Of a stretch of DNA of 64,000 nt, positions 37,879 through 46,847 are shown piece by piece. Both the position numbers and the translations under genes were made by a program. The first letter of the stretch is position 1. Each line of letters opens with the position of its first letter. Below the pieces are notes generated by a model. That model saw only the letters and a list, made by a program, of their open reading frames with translations. It had not been told where the DNA came from and did not search any database. Source of the DNA: Leifsonia sp. EB41 (GTDB lineage: Bacteria > Actinomycetota > Actinomycetes > Actinomycetales > Microbacteriaceae); the NCBI RefSeq assembly GCF_041262565.1, contig NZ_JBGCCJ010000001.1:3348001-3412000 (forward strand), read 5' to 3'.

Positions 37879-39753
37879 GTGGAGGAGGTCCTGGTCGTCG
37901 GCGTCCTCGCCGTGCTGATCATCGCGGCCGCCGCCGTCTACGGGCAGCGCTTCGGGGTGGCCTCGCCGCTCATCCTCGTCGTCGTCGGCATCCTGGTCTC
38001 CTTCCTGCCGTTCGTGCCGGTGCTGGAGGTGCAGCCCGAGTGGATCATCGCGGGCGTGCTGCCGCCGCTGCTCTACTCGGCGTCGGTGTCGATGCCGTCG
38101 ATGAACTTCCGGCGGGAGTTCGGCGCGATCGGCGGCCTCTCCGTGGTGCTCGTGATCGTGAGCTCCGTCCTGCTCGGGATCTTCTTCGCCTGGGTCATCC
38201 CGGGCCTGGGGCTGGGGTGGGGCGTAGCGCTCGGCGCGATCGTGAGCCCGACCGACGCGGTCGCGACCGGGATCGTCAAGCGTGCAGGGGTCTCGCCGCG
38301 CGTCGTCGCCATCCTGGAGGGCGAGAGCCTGCTCAACGACGCCACCGCGCTGGTGCTGCTGCGGGCGGCGATCGCGGCCGCGGCGGTGGCCTCGTTCACC
38401 CTCGGCGCCGTGACCCTGTCGTTCCTCTACTCGGTGGTCGTCGCCGTCGTGTTCGGATGGATCGTCGGTCGAGTGAACCTGATCGTGCGGGCGCGGGTGA
38501 AGGACGCGACGGTCAACACCGTGCTCTCGTTCACGGTGCCGTTCCTGGCCTCCATCCCGGCCGAGGCGCTGGGCGCGTCCGGGCTCGTCGCCGCGGTGGT
38601 CGCCGGCCTGATCACCGGCAGCCGCGCGCCGCGGGTGCTGTCGCCGGAGCATCGGCTGTCCGACACCCAGAACTGGCGGACGGTCGAGCTCGTGCTGGAG
38701 GGCATGATCTTCCTGACGATGGGGCTGGAGCTGTTCGGCATCGTCCAGAAGGTGCAGAACGACCACTCCGGCGTGCTGCCGGCGATCGGCATCGCGGCGG
38801 CCGCGCTGCTGCTCACGCTGCTCGTGCGGGCCGCGTTCGTGGCGCCGCTGCTGGCGTTGCTGGCGCGGCGAGGGCGCCGGCGCGAGCGGATGCGGCCGGC
38901 GCTGACCAAGCTGCAGGAGCGCCTGGAGGACCCGGAGGCCGCGCGGCGGCTGCTGGAGCAGGGGCCGCCTCCGCCCGATGCGATGCCCGCGCTGCCGGAG
39001 GGAGTCGACCCGGCGGACGACCCGGAGGGGCACGCGGACGTGCTGGCTGCCGACCCCGTCGCCGCGCACGCGGAGGTGGCGAAGGTGGCGGGAGTCCAGG
39101 AGGCCGCGGGTGCCACGCGCGACCGGCTCGCGACGCCCTCGGGCTGGCGCGGCCGGCTGATCCGGCGGCAGCGCCAGCGGCAGCGGGCCTGGACGGTCGA
39201 GAACATCACGCGGTTCGGTACGCGCCTTCGGCGGGTGCTGGCCGACATCGACTACTTCACGGGGACGCCGCTCGGCTGGCGCGAGGGCTCCATCGTGGTC
39301 TGGGCCGGGATGCGCGGAGCGGTCACCGTCGCGGCCGCGCAGAGCCTCCCGTCGAACACGCCGGGCCGCTCGGTGCTCGTGCTCATCGCCTTCCTGGTCG
39401 CGGCGGGCTCGCTGCTGCTGCAGGGCGGGACGCTCGGTCTGGCGCTGCGCCTGGTGAAGCCGACGGCCTCCGACCCTCAGGCCGAGAAGGAGGAGCGCGG
39501 GAGGCTGCTGGAGCTGCTGCACGAGGCGGGGCAGGCGGTGCCGATGCCGGAGACCACGGAGCGGACTCCAGAGGCGTTCAAACAGCACAAGACCGCGCGG
39601 CTCAAGCGCATCCGGGCCCAGCGCGACGCGCTGCTCGACGCCCGCGACGACGGCACCTTCAGCGCCGACGTGCTCGCCGGCGCCCTCAGCAACCTCGACG
39701 CCGACGAGATCAGCATCGACCTGAAGGGCGACCCCACCGAGGCTACCGGCTGA
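37879..39753 (+). CDS. CPA1-family Na+/H+ antiporter
   Basis: 624 residues. About twelve membrane helices; the ion-binding region is VSPTDAVATGIVKRAG (~residue 125) followed by LEGESLLNDATALVLL (~155), with the conserved ND pair. The last helices include VVWAGMRGAVTVAAAQSLP. Between helices 10 and 11 lies an unusually long hydrophilic insertion of ~120 residues (about 335-455), rich in Arg, Glu and Ala, and there is a charged C-terminal tail of ~90 residues. GTG 37879 follows GGGAGGCCGAGGC. It exchanges Na+ or K+ for protons. Confidence 0.9.
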   Translation: MEEVLVVGVLAVLIIAAAAVYGQRFGVASPLILVVVGILVSFLPFVPVLEVQPEWIIAGVLPPLLYSASVSMPSMNFRREFGAIGGLSVVLVIVSSVLLGIFFAWVIPGLGLGWGVALGAIVSPTDAVATGIVKRAGVSPRVVAILEGESLLNDATALVLLRAAIAAAAVASFTLGAVTLSFLYSVVVAVVFGWIVGRVNLIVRARVKDATVNTVLSFTVPFLASIPAEALGASGLVAAVVAGLITGSRAPRVLSPEHRLSDTQNWRTVELVLEGMIFLTMGLELFGIVQKVQNDHSGVLPAIGIAAAALLLTLLVRAAFVAPLLALLARRGRRRERMRPALTKLQERLEDPEAARRLLEQGPPPPDAMPALPEGVDPADDPEGHADVLAADPVAAHAEVAKVAGVQEAAGATRDRLATPSGWRGRLIRRQRQRQRAWTVENITRFGTRLRRVLADIDYFTGTPLGWREGSIVVWAGMRGAVTVAAAQSLPSNTPGRSVLVLIAFLVAAGSLLLQGGTLGLALRLVKPTASDPQAEKEERGRLLELLHEAGQAVPMPETTERTPEAFKQHKTARLKRIRAQRDALLDARDDGTFSADVLAGALSNLDADEISIDLKGDPTEATG

Positions 39754-39868
39754 CCGTGCCCGGGGCGCCGCGGAAATACAAGCGTTGCCGAGGCTTCCGT
39801 GCCGGTTCTACGCTGTGGTTCGCCGCCGACCGGATCGGGCCGGACGACGGGAGCAGAGGGGGCGCTCC

Positions 39869-41203
39869 ATGTTTTCCGTCTCGACAGGCAAGATCGACAT
39901 CACGCCGAGTGCCGGCTATCCGATGGCCGGCTACGGCGTGGACTCGCCGCGCCTCGCCACGGGCACCAACCGGGCGCTCTACGCGCGCTGCACCATCCTC
40001 TACGACGGCGCCGTGCCGCACGTGCTGGTGACCGTCGACGTCCTGGGCTTCCGGAGGGACACGCACCAGCAGATCCGCACGGCGGTCACCGGGCTGGGCA
40101 TCCCGCCGGAGGACTTCGTGCTGACTGCCACCCACACGCACAACGGCCCGGTGCTCAGCGAGGGCCTGGACCCGTTCATCGCCTACGACCTCCAGAACCT
40201 CACGTCGGTGGACACCTACACGACGTGGCTCGTCGCGACCATCACGACGCTCGTCGCCCAGACGAAGGCAGCGCCTGGCACGCCGTGCACGCTCGACTAC
40301 TTCGTGCTCGACGAGGACTTCTCGTTCAACCGGGAGGGGCTCCCGTACGTCGAGCGCGACGTGCCGTGCCTCGTCGCGCGCGCGGGCGACGGCACGCCGC
40401 GCGCCGTGCTGTTCGGGTACGGCGCGCACCCTGTCGCGGGCGGTATCCAGACCCTCTTCGACCCGGACTACCCGGGCCCGGCGATCGACGCGATCGAGGC
40501 CCAGTGGCCGGGCTGCCTCGCCCAGTTCATGACGGGGCCGGCCGGCGACCAGAACCCGACCTCGACAGCGGGGTTCGCCGATGTGGACACGTTCGGGGAC
40601 GACCTCGGCGCCACCGTGGTGAACGCGATCGCGCAGCAGGGACGGGCGCTGACCGGGCCGATGACCTCCTGCTACGGCGAGGTGACGCTCCCGCTCGACG
40701 TGACGCTGACCCTGGCCAACGTGGCGGCCGTCCGCGCGGAGTACGCGGCGCGCAGCGCGAACGCGGCGGTCGTCGGCTATGAGCGCCGGCACGCCCTCCG
40801 GATGACCCAGCTCATCGACGCGACGCCGCTCGCGAACCTGGAGCAGACGGTGCCGCTGCCCGTCCAGCGCTGGACCATCGGCGGGGACGAGCCGCTCGTC
40901 CTGCTGTTCTGCGGTGGTGAGGTCGTCTCCGGGTTCGCCGTCGACATCCGCCAGGAGAACGGCGGCTCGGCCGGGGTCTGGTTCCTGGCGTACTCGAACG
41001 AGATCCCCGGGTACATCCCGAGCGACGAGCTGCTGCAATCGGCGACGTACGCGGGAGGCTACGACCCGGACTTCCCAGGCATCGCCGCCGAGTCGATGGC
41101 CGTCTACGACCACTGGGCGCACTTCCTGCGCGGCGCCCCCGGCACCGACGGAGTCGAACAGGTCTTCCTCGCCCACCTCCGCAACCTCATGTCCACCCCC
41201 TAA
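39869..41203 (+). CDS. Neutral/alkaline ceramidase-like hydrolase
   Basis: 444 residues resembling the N-terminal catalytic domain of neutral ceramidases, zinc amidases. Landmarks: GKIDITPSAGYPMAGYG at the start, LTATHTHNGPVLSEG (~residue 90; zinc histidines and substrate block), FGYGAHPVAGG, and GPAGDQNP near 230, equivalent to the GDVSPN block of ceramidases. It lacks the C-terminal Ig-like domain of the ~650-residue enzymes and has no signal peptide, so it is probably cytoplasmic with another amide or lipid substrate. ATG 39869 follows AGAGGGGG. Confidence 0.78.
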   Translation: MFSVSTGKIDITPSAGYPMAGYGVDSPRLATGTNRALYARCTILYDGAVPHVLVTVDVLGFRRDTHQQIRTAVTGLGIPPEDFVLTATHTHNGPVLSEGLDPFIAYDLQNLTSVDTYTTWLVATITTLVAQTKAAPGTPCTLDYFVLDEDFSFNREGLPYVERDVPCLVARAGDGTPRAVLFGYGAHPVAGGIQTLFDPDYPGPAIDAIEAQWPGCLAQFMTGPAGDQNPTSTAGFADVDTFGDDLGATVVNAIAQQGRALTGPMTSCYGEVTLPLDVTLTLANVAAVRAEYAARSANAAVVGYERRHALRMTQLIDATPLANLEQTVPLPVQRWTIGGDEPLVLLFCGGEVVSGFAVDIRQENGGSAGVWFLAYSNEIPGYIPSDELLQSATYAGGYDPDFPGIAAESMAVYDHWAHFLRGAPGTDGVEQVFLAHLRNLMSTP

Positions 41204-41235
41204 CCCGCCGCCCACTCGCCCGGCCCCTGCAGCCA

Positions 41236-41284
41236 ACGGAGGACATCTACCCCTCCCGCCCCCCGATCTCCTCCGCTGACTGCC
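41236..41284. repeat. Upstream copies of the ACGGAGGAGATC-type repeat
   Basis: ACGGAGGACATC (41236-41247) and, inverted, CCCCGATCTCCTCCGCTGAC with TGCC (41261-41284). The latter is an imperfect inverse copy of the 24-mer at 42240-42263 beyond the nuclease-like gene. The remaining ~120 bases up to 41400 contain a related GGTGGATGTCCTCC near 41302 but no ORF I can support. Confidence 0.7.
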
Positions 41285-41400
41285 ATTCCCGGGCGTGTCG
41301 AGGTGGATGTCCTCCCCTCACAACCGCGACCTCGCGAGCAGTTCTCCACAGATTCCGGCTGGCCCGCGGTCCGTGCCTCGAGGAGCCACAGGGTGGAGGC

Positions 41401-42227
41401 ATGAGTTGGCAGAGGGTGCTCCGTGAACGGGGCGGAGCGGTGACACGGCAGGAGCTGCGGAAGGCAGGAGTCGGCGATCGGGTGCTGACGGCGGCGGTGG
41501 AGGAAGGACGTCTGATCCGGCCGCGCCGCGGTGTCTACGCGCTTCCGGGGCTGCCCGCCGAGGGTCGAGCGGCCCTGGCGGGAGGTGGGAGGTTGTCGTG
41601 CGTGTCCGCCGCGCGGAGCTACGGACTGTGGGGAGGCCAGGACGGGCGGCTCCATCTCCGCGTGCACCCGCATGCCGGTCGCACGGCCGACGACGCGGTG
41701 CGTCATTGGGAGGCGCACGACGACGACGCCGACCTGTGGCGGGTGTCGCTGGCGGACTGTCTGCGCTCGGTGGTCGACTGCGCGGACGAGGAGACCGCCG
41801 TCGCCGTCCTCGACACCGCGCTCGCGGCGCGCCTGGTGACCATGCTCGGGCTGCGGGGCATGTTCGCGCAGAGCCCCGCGGCTGCCCGCGCGGTGGCGGC
41901 GTGTGCGCGCCCGGGCTCGGACTCCGGCGTGGAGTCCATCCTCCGCCAGCGGCTGACCGCGCGCGGGCACGTCGTCGAACAGCAGGTCGCCGTCCCGGGC
42001 GTGGGGCGCGTGGACGCTCGCGTTGACGGTGTGCTGTACGTCGAGATCGACGGCTTCGCGTTCCACCGCAACAGGGAGGCGTTCGAGCGGGACCGGACGC
42101 GCGACACCGCACTCGCGCTCCTCGGGCGCGGCGGCTGCGATTCCCTGCGCGGGATGTGCTCGCCGACGCGGATGTGGTCGTTTCCATGATCGAGGCCGTG
42201 TTGGCAACGGAGGAGATCAGGGCGTGA
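41401..42227 (+). pseudogene. AbiEi-like wing-helix / DUF559-type nuclease-like protein, frameshifted near its end
   Basis: The N-terminal ~50 residues (RGGAVTRQELRKAGVGDRVL, then EEGRLIRPRRGVYALPG) match the winged helix seen in AbiEi-type antitoxins and related proteins. The C-terminal part from ~180 matches the DUF559/Vsr-like restriction-endonuclease fold: SGVESILRQRL, GVGRVDARVDGVLYVEIDGF, and FHRNREAFERDRTRD. After LLGRGG (near 42130) the original frame runs into CDSLRGMCSP and stops at 42189. One frame over, RLRFPARDVLADADVVVSMI continues the family pattern to a stop at 42227. A one-base loss or equivalent in GCGGCGG explains it. Without the indel the protein has about 275 residues. 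SD GGTGGAGG precedes ATG 41401. Confidence 0.75.
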
Positions 42228-42239
42228 AGCACCCCGAAA

Positions 42240-42288
42240 GGCAGCTGACGGAGGAGATCGGGGCCCGAGGTGGGGGGATCTCCTCCGT
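42240..42288. repeat. Downstream ACGGAGGAGATC hairpin
   Basis: ACGGAGGAGATC (42248-42259) and GATCTCCTCCGT (42277-42288) are perfect 12-base arms with a 17-base loop. They lie between the nuclease-like gene and the convergent carboxylase gene, where the hairpin can act as a terminator. The left arm lies inside a 24-mer (42240-42263) that recurs inverted at 41261. A further direct copy (42207-42218) forms codons at the end of the nuclease-like gene. Confidence 0.75.
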
Positions 42289-42313
42289 TACTAGCAGAGG
42301 GGAGGGGGCCGGA

Positions 42314-44075
42314 TCAGACGATGTTGAGGAGGAGGTGGCCGGAGGAGACGGTGTCGCCGACGGTGGCGTTGATGCCGGCGATGGTGCCGTCCTTGTGGGC
42401 GGTGAGGGACTGCTCCATCTTCATGGCCTCCAGCACCAGCACCAGGTCGCCCTTGACGACCTCGTCGCCATCGGCGACTGCGACCTTCACGACGGTGGCC
42501 TGCATCGGCGCGGTCACCGAGTCGCCGGTCGCGGTGTCCACCGCGTGCGCGCCGGAGCGGCGGCGCGGGGCGGGAGCCGCGGCCTCCGCCGGGCCGCCGC
42601 CGGTGAGCAGGCGCGCGGGCAGCGACACCTCGATGCGCTTGCCCTCGACCTCGACCACGACGTTGCTGCGGCGCTCCGCGGGGGTCTCGCCCAGCTCGCC
42701 CGACCACGGCTCGACGCCGCCCGCCCACTCGGTCTCGATCCAGCGGGTGTAGATCGAGAACGGCTCGCCGTCCTGCGGGGCGAAGGCCGGGTCGCGCACG
42801 ATCGCGCGGTGGAAGGGCAGCACGGTCGGCAGGCCGGCGACCTCGAACTCGTCCAGGGCGCGGCGGGACCGCTCCAGTGCCTCCTCGCGGTTGGCGCCGG
42901 TCACGATGAGCTTGGCGAGCATGGAGTCGAACGCGCCGGAGATGACGTCGCCCGCCTGGATGCCGCTGTCCACGCGGACACCGGGGCCGCCCGGCGCCTT
43001 GAAGACGTGCACGGGGGCCGGGGGAGGGGATGAAGTTGCGGCCGGCGTCCTCGCCGTTGATGCGGAACTCGAAGGAGTGGCCGCGCGGCGTCGGGTCGGC
43101 GTAGTCGAGCTCGCCGCCCTCGGCGAGGCGGAACTGCTCGCGCACGAGGTCGATGCCGGTGACCTCCTCGGAGACCGGGTGCTCGACCTGGAGACGGGTG
43201 TTGACCTCCAGGAAGGACACCGTGCCGTCCTTGCCGATCAGGAACTCGCAGGTGCCTGCGCCCTGGTAGCCGACCTCCTTGAGGATGGCCTTGGATGCGC
43301 TGTAGAGCTTGTCGAGCTGCTCCGGCGTGAGGAACGGTGCGGGCGCCTCCTCCACCAGCTTCTGGTGGCGGCGCTGCAGCGAGCAGTCGCGGGTGGAGAC
43401 CACGACGACGTTGCCGTAGGCGTCCGCGAGGCACTGCGTCTCGACGTGGCGCGGCTGGTCGAGGTACTTCTCCACGAAGCACTCGCCGCGACCGAACGCG
43501 GCGATGGCCTCGCGGGTGGCGGAGTCGAAGAGCTCGGCGACCTCGTCGCGGGTGCGGGCGACCTTGAGGCCGCGACCGCCGCCGCCGAACGCCGCCTTGA
43601 TGGCGACCGGGAGGCCGTACTGGTCCACGAAGTCGAGCACCTCGGCCGCGTCGGCGACCGGGTTGAGGGTGCCGGGGGCGAGCGGCGCGCCGACCTTCTC
43701 GGCGACGTGGCGGGCCGACACCTTGTCGCCGAGGCGCTCGATGGCCTCCGGGGACGGGCCGATCCAGGTCAGGCCGGCCGCGATGACCGCGCGGGCGAAG
43801 TCGGCGTTCTCGGCCAGGAAGCCGTAGCCGGGGTGGACTGCGTCGGAGCCGGAGCGGCGCGCGACCGAGAGGATCTTGTCGATGACCAGGTAGGTCTCGG
43901 CGCTGGTCGTGCCCTCGAGGGCGTACGCCTCGTCGGCGAGCCGCACGTGGAGGGCGTCGCGATCCTGGTCGGCGTAGACGGCGACGGAGCCGATCCCGCT
44001 GTCTTTCGCAGCACGGATGACGCGGACGGCGATCTCGCCGCGGTTGGCGATGAGGACCTTCGAGATACGGGGCAC
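42314..44075 (-). CDS. Acetyl/propionyl-CoA carboxylase alpha chain (biotin carboxylase + biotin carrier), frameshifted
   Basis: Carboxylates its own biotin with bicarbonate and ATP for fatty-acid synthesis or propionyl-CoA use. The first frame from GTG 44075 holds the biotin carboxylase: [46 protein letters not shown], and [16 protein letters not shown]. At RNFIPSPGP it shifts frame. The rest, from [16 protein letters not shown] to the carrier domain with the biotin lysine in [12 protein letters not shown], is in another frame to the stop at 42314. One extra base lies in one of two G5 runs (43013-43017 or 43020-43024). Corrected, it has 586 residues, the AccA3/BccA type. This chain is normally essential, so a sequence error is the likeliest cause. 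Confidence 0.88.
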
Positions 44076-44197
44076 AATTCCCTAGCCTATGCCGGGAGCA
44101 CGACCAGCTTTTGGACGATCCCCACAAAAATGCATGGACGGAGCTTCAGAGAGTCGACAAATGACAGTGACGTCGAGACGTGACAGCGGATCCGGGA

Positions 44198-44833
44198 TCA
44201 CGCCCGGTTCCACAGCTCCGTCCACTCGACGCCCAGCCGGCGTACCAGGTCGCGCAGCGTCGAGAGCGACAGCCCGACGACGGTGCTCGGGTCGCCCTCG
44301 ACGCGGGTGATGAACGGGCCGCCGAGGCTGTCGATGGTGAACGCGCCTGCGACCTCCAGCGGCTCGCCGCTCGCCACGTACGCGTCGATCTCGGCGTCGG
44401 AGACGTCGGCGAAGGTGACAGCGGCGACCGCCGCCGCACCGACCGCGCCGTTCTCGCGCCCGTCGCGGTGGTCGATCAGCCAGTGCCCCGAATGGAGCAT
44501 TCCGGTGCGGCCGCGCTGCTGCAGCCAGCGCTCGCGCGCGACCTCCGGGAGGTGCGGCTTGCCGTGGATGTGCCCGTCGATCGCGAACGCGGAGTCGCCG
44601 CCGAGGATCAGGCCGTCGATCGGCTCGCCGTCGAGCGTGCCACGCACGGCCTCCGCTTTGAGCCGCGCGAGCAGCTGCACCATCGCCTGCGGCGACAGCG
44701 GTCCGTGCTCGGCCTCCGCCGCCGCGACGGCCGCCGGCTCGTCCACGTGCGAGGGCACCACGATCGGTTCGACGCCGGCGGCGCGCAGCAGCGCGAGGCG
44801 GGCGGGGGAGGTGGAGGCGAGGTAGAGGCGCAT
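44198..44833 (-). CDS. maf: Maf-family nucleotide pyrophosphatase
   Basis: 211 residues. House-cleaning enzyme that hydrolyses non-canonical or excess NTPs. LYLASTSPARLALLRAAGV (residues 3-21) is the Maf signature; HVDE and LILGGDSAFAIDGHIHGKP (~residue 78) contain the catalytic aspartate; GAFTIDSLGGPFITRVEGD is the C-terminal block. AGGTG precedes ATG 44833. It is divergent from the RNA methyltransferase with only 24 bp between starts, so the promoters must overlap. In many actinobacteria maf lies near the carboxylase genes, as here. Confidence 0.93.
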   Translation of the reverse strand: MRLYLASTSPARLALLRAAGVEPIVVPSHVDEPAAVAAAEAEHGPLSPQAMVQLLARLKAEAVRGTLDGEPIDGLILGGDSAFAIDGHIHGKPHLPEVARERWLQQRGRTGMLHSGHWLIDHRDGRENGAVGAAAVAAVTFADVSDAEIDAYVASGEPLEVAGAFTIDSLGGPFITRVEGDPSTVVGLSLSTLRDLVRRLGVEWTELWNRA

Positions 44834-44857
44834 GGTCACCTGTGGGATGCTCGAAGG

Positions 44858-46147
44858 ATGCCCCAGAAGGACGAGGTCGAACTCGACATTATCAACGTCG
44901 CGCACGGCGGCGTGTTCGTCGCCCGCCACGAGGGCCGCGTGGTCTTCGTGCCCGACACCATCCCCGGGGAGCGGGTCCGCGCGCGGATCGCCGACCAGGC
45001 GCACGACCGGTTCTGGCGTGCTGAGCTGCTGGAGGTCGTTGAGCCCGCGGCCGAGCGGCAGGAGCACGTCTGGGGCGCGGCGTCCGTCGAGCGCGCGCCG
45101 GAGCAGCGGGCGGGCGGCGCGGAGTTCGGCCACATCCGGCTCGACCACCAGCGCGAGCTCAAGCGGCGCGTGATCGTGGACGCCCTCCAGCGCACGGCGA
45201 AGCTCGACGCCGCCGCCATCGAGGCGCTCGGCGCGGGCTCCGGCCCCGTCGTGGAGGCCGTGGCGGGCGAGACCGAGGACGGCACCGGGTGGCGCACGCG
45301 CGTCAGGCTCCAGGTCGGCGAGGACGGCGCGATCGGGCCGTACGCCGCCCGCAGCCACACCATCGTCCCGGTCTCCGACCTCCCGCTGGCGACGGCGGCC
45401 GTCGAGGAGTCGACCCCGTTCGGCCAGCGCTTCCCGGGCGCGGAGTCCGTCGACGTCGTCGCGACCGGCAGCGGCGCGACCCACGTGCTGGTCAACGACC
45501 TCCCCGAGCGGCGCGGCAAGCGGCTGGTCCGGCCGCGCCGCCGCCCGGTGCCGATCCGCGAGCGGGTGGGCGAGCGGGAGTTCCGGCTCGACGCGCGCGG
45601 CTTCTGGCAGGTGCACCGTCAGGCCGCGGCGACGCTCACGGAGGCCGTCCGCTCCGCGGTGGACGAGGCGCTGTTCGACCCGCGCGCGGCGAACCTCGAC
45701 CTCTACGGCGGTGTCGGCCTCCTCGCCGCGGCGCTGGGCGACCGGTTCGGCTCCACGCTGCGCATCACCTCGGTGGAGGCCGACGAGGCCGCGACCGACG
45801 ACGCCGCGGAGAACCTGGCCGAGTGGGTCGGCGCGAGTGCCGTGACCGCCCGGGTGGAGCGCTTCGTCTCCGGACTGGCCGCGGAGGCCACCGCGGCCGA
45901 GCGGGCCCGGCTGCGTGCGGCCACCGTCGTGCTCGATCCGCCGCGTTCGGGCGCCGGCCGGGAGGTCGTCGAGGCCGTCGCCGCGATGCGCCCGGCCCAG
46001 ATCGTCTACGTCGCATGCGACCCCGTCGCGCTGGCGCGCGACGTCGCCTACTTCGCCGAGCGCGGCTACCCGCTGCGCACGCTGCGGGCCTTCGACCTGT
46101 TCCCGAACACCCACCATGTGGAGGCCGTCGCCACGCTGACTCCGTGA
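44858..46147 (+). CDS. TrmA/RumA-family RNA (uracil-5-)-methyltransferase
   Basis: 429 residues: N-terminal TRAM domain (INVAHGGVFVARHEGRVVFV, RVRARIADQ), a central region, and a C-terminal SAM-dependent domain (LDLYGGVGLLAAAL; VVLDPPRSGAGREVV; VYVACDPVALARD with the catalytic cysteine). The cysteines that bind [4Fe-4S] in RumA are absent: RAGGAEFGHIRLDHQRELKR stands at that place. Target base U in tRNA or rRNA unknown. GAAGG abuts ATG 44858, while GATGCT lies six bases upstream, suggesting a leaderless start. Confidence 0.9.
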   Translation: MPQKDEVELDIINVAHGGVFVARHEGRVVFVPDTIPGERVRARIADQAHDRFWRAELLEVVEPAAERQEHVWGAASVERAPEQRAGGAEFGHIRLDHQRELKRRVIVDALQRTAKLDAAAIEALGAGSGPVVEAVAGETEDGTGWRTRVRLQVGEDGAIGPYAARSHTIVPVSDLPLATAAVEESTPFGQRFPGAESVDVVATGSGATHVLVNDLPERRGKRLVRPRRRPVPIRERVGEREFRLDARGFWQVHRQAAATLTEAVRSAVDEALFDPRAANLDLYGGVGLLAAALGDRFGSTLRITSVEADEAATDDAAENLAEWVGASAVTARVERFVSGLAAEATAAERARLRAATVVLDPPRSGAGREVVEAVAAMRPAQIVYVACDPVALARDVAYFAERGYPLRTLRAFDLFPNTHHVEAVATLTP

Positions 46148-46187
46148 TCGGCCGGAATACCTGCACCCGCGCACTACGATGGTCAGC

Positions 46188-46847
46188 ATGGTGCGAGTGG
46201 CAATCGTCGACGATCACGAGTCCGTGCGGCTCGGGCTCAAAGCGGCCTGTCAGGACGCGGGCTACGAAGTCGTGGTCACCGCGGCGACGGTCGACGACTT
46301 CGTGCAGCAGCTCGGCACGCAGGAGTGCGATGTCGTCGTCCTCGACCTGTCGCTCGGCGACGGCTCCAAGGTGACCGACAACGTCAAGGGCGCGCAGGCG
46401 ACCGGCGCCGCCGTGCTCGTCCACAGCATCGCCGACCGGGTCGCGAGCGTGCGCGAGGCGCTCGCCGCTGGCGCCGCAGGCGTCATCCCCAAGTCCTCGC
46501 CGACGACGACCGTCATGAACGCGATCGAGACGGTCGCGCGCGGCGACGTGCTCAACAACCTGGAGTGGGCCACCGCGATCGACGCCGACAGCGACTTCGC
46601 CAAGGCCCAGCTCGGCCGCCGGGAGCGCGACGTGCTCCACCTCTACGCGTCCGGCCTGCCGCTCAAGGCGGTCGCCGCCCAGCTCGGCATCGCCAACTCG
46701 ACGGCGCGCGAGTACCTCGACCGCATCCGCGTGAAGTACGTGGAAGTCGGCCGTCCGGCCCCGACGAAGGTGGACCTCCTGCGTCGCGCAGTCGAGGACG
46801 GCATCCTGCCCGGGCTCGACCCCGACACGGGCAATGAGCGCGCCTAG
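46188..46847 (+). CDS. NarL/LuxR-family response regulator
   Basis: 219 residues. Receiver domain with IVDDHESVRLGL at the start, the phosphoacceptor aspartate in VVVLDLSLGDG, and IPKSSP with the conserved lysine. LuxR-type DNA-binding domain: LGRRERDVLHLYASGLPLKAVAAQ then STAREYLDRIR (about 145-195). ATG 46188 is seven bases after TACGAT, a leaderless signature; an ATG at 46179 overlaps that box and is less likely. Its stop lies within the next gene (14-base overlap), so it forms an operon with the histidine kinase. Confidence 0.92.
   Translation: MVRVAIVDDHESVRLGLKAACQDAGYEVVVTAATVDDFVQQLGTQECDVVVLDLSLGDGSKVTDNVKGAQATGAAVLVHSIADRVASVREALAAGAAGVIPKSSPTTTVMNAIETVARGDVLNNLEWATAIDADSDFAKAQLGRRERDVLHLYASGLPLKAVAAQLGIANSTAREYLDRIRVKYVEVGRPAPTKVDLLRRAVEDGILPGLDPDTGNERA

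Noticed and set aside
33811-39588. A 1925-codon open frame on the minus strand spanning mutase, punA and antisense to the quinone reductase and antiporter
   Set aside because: Only the part at 33811-35511 has family motifs; the rest is low-complexity Arg/Ala/His sequence, the usual by-product of high-GC third positions opposite real genes.
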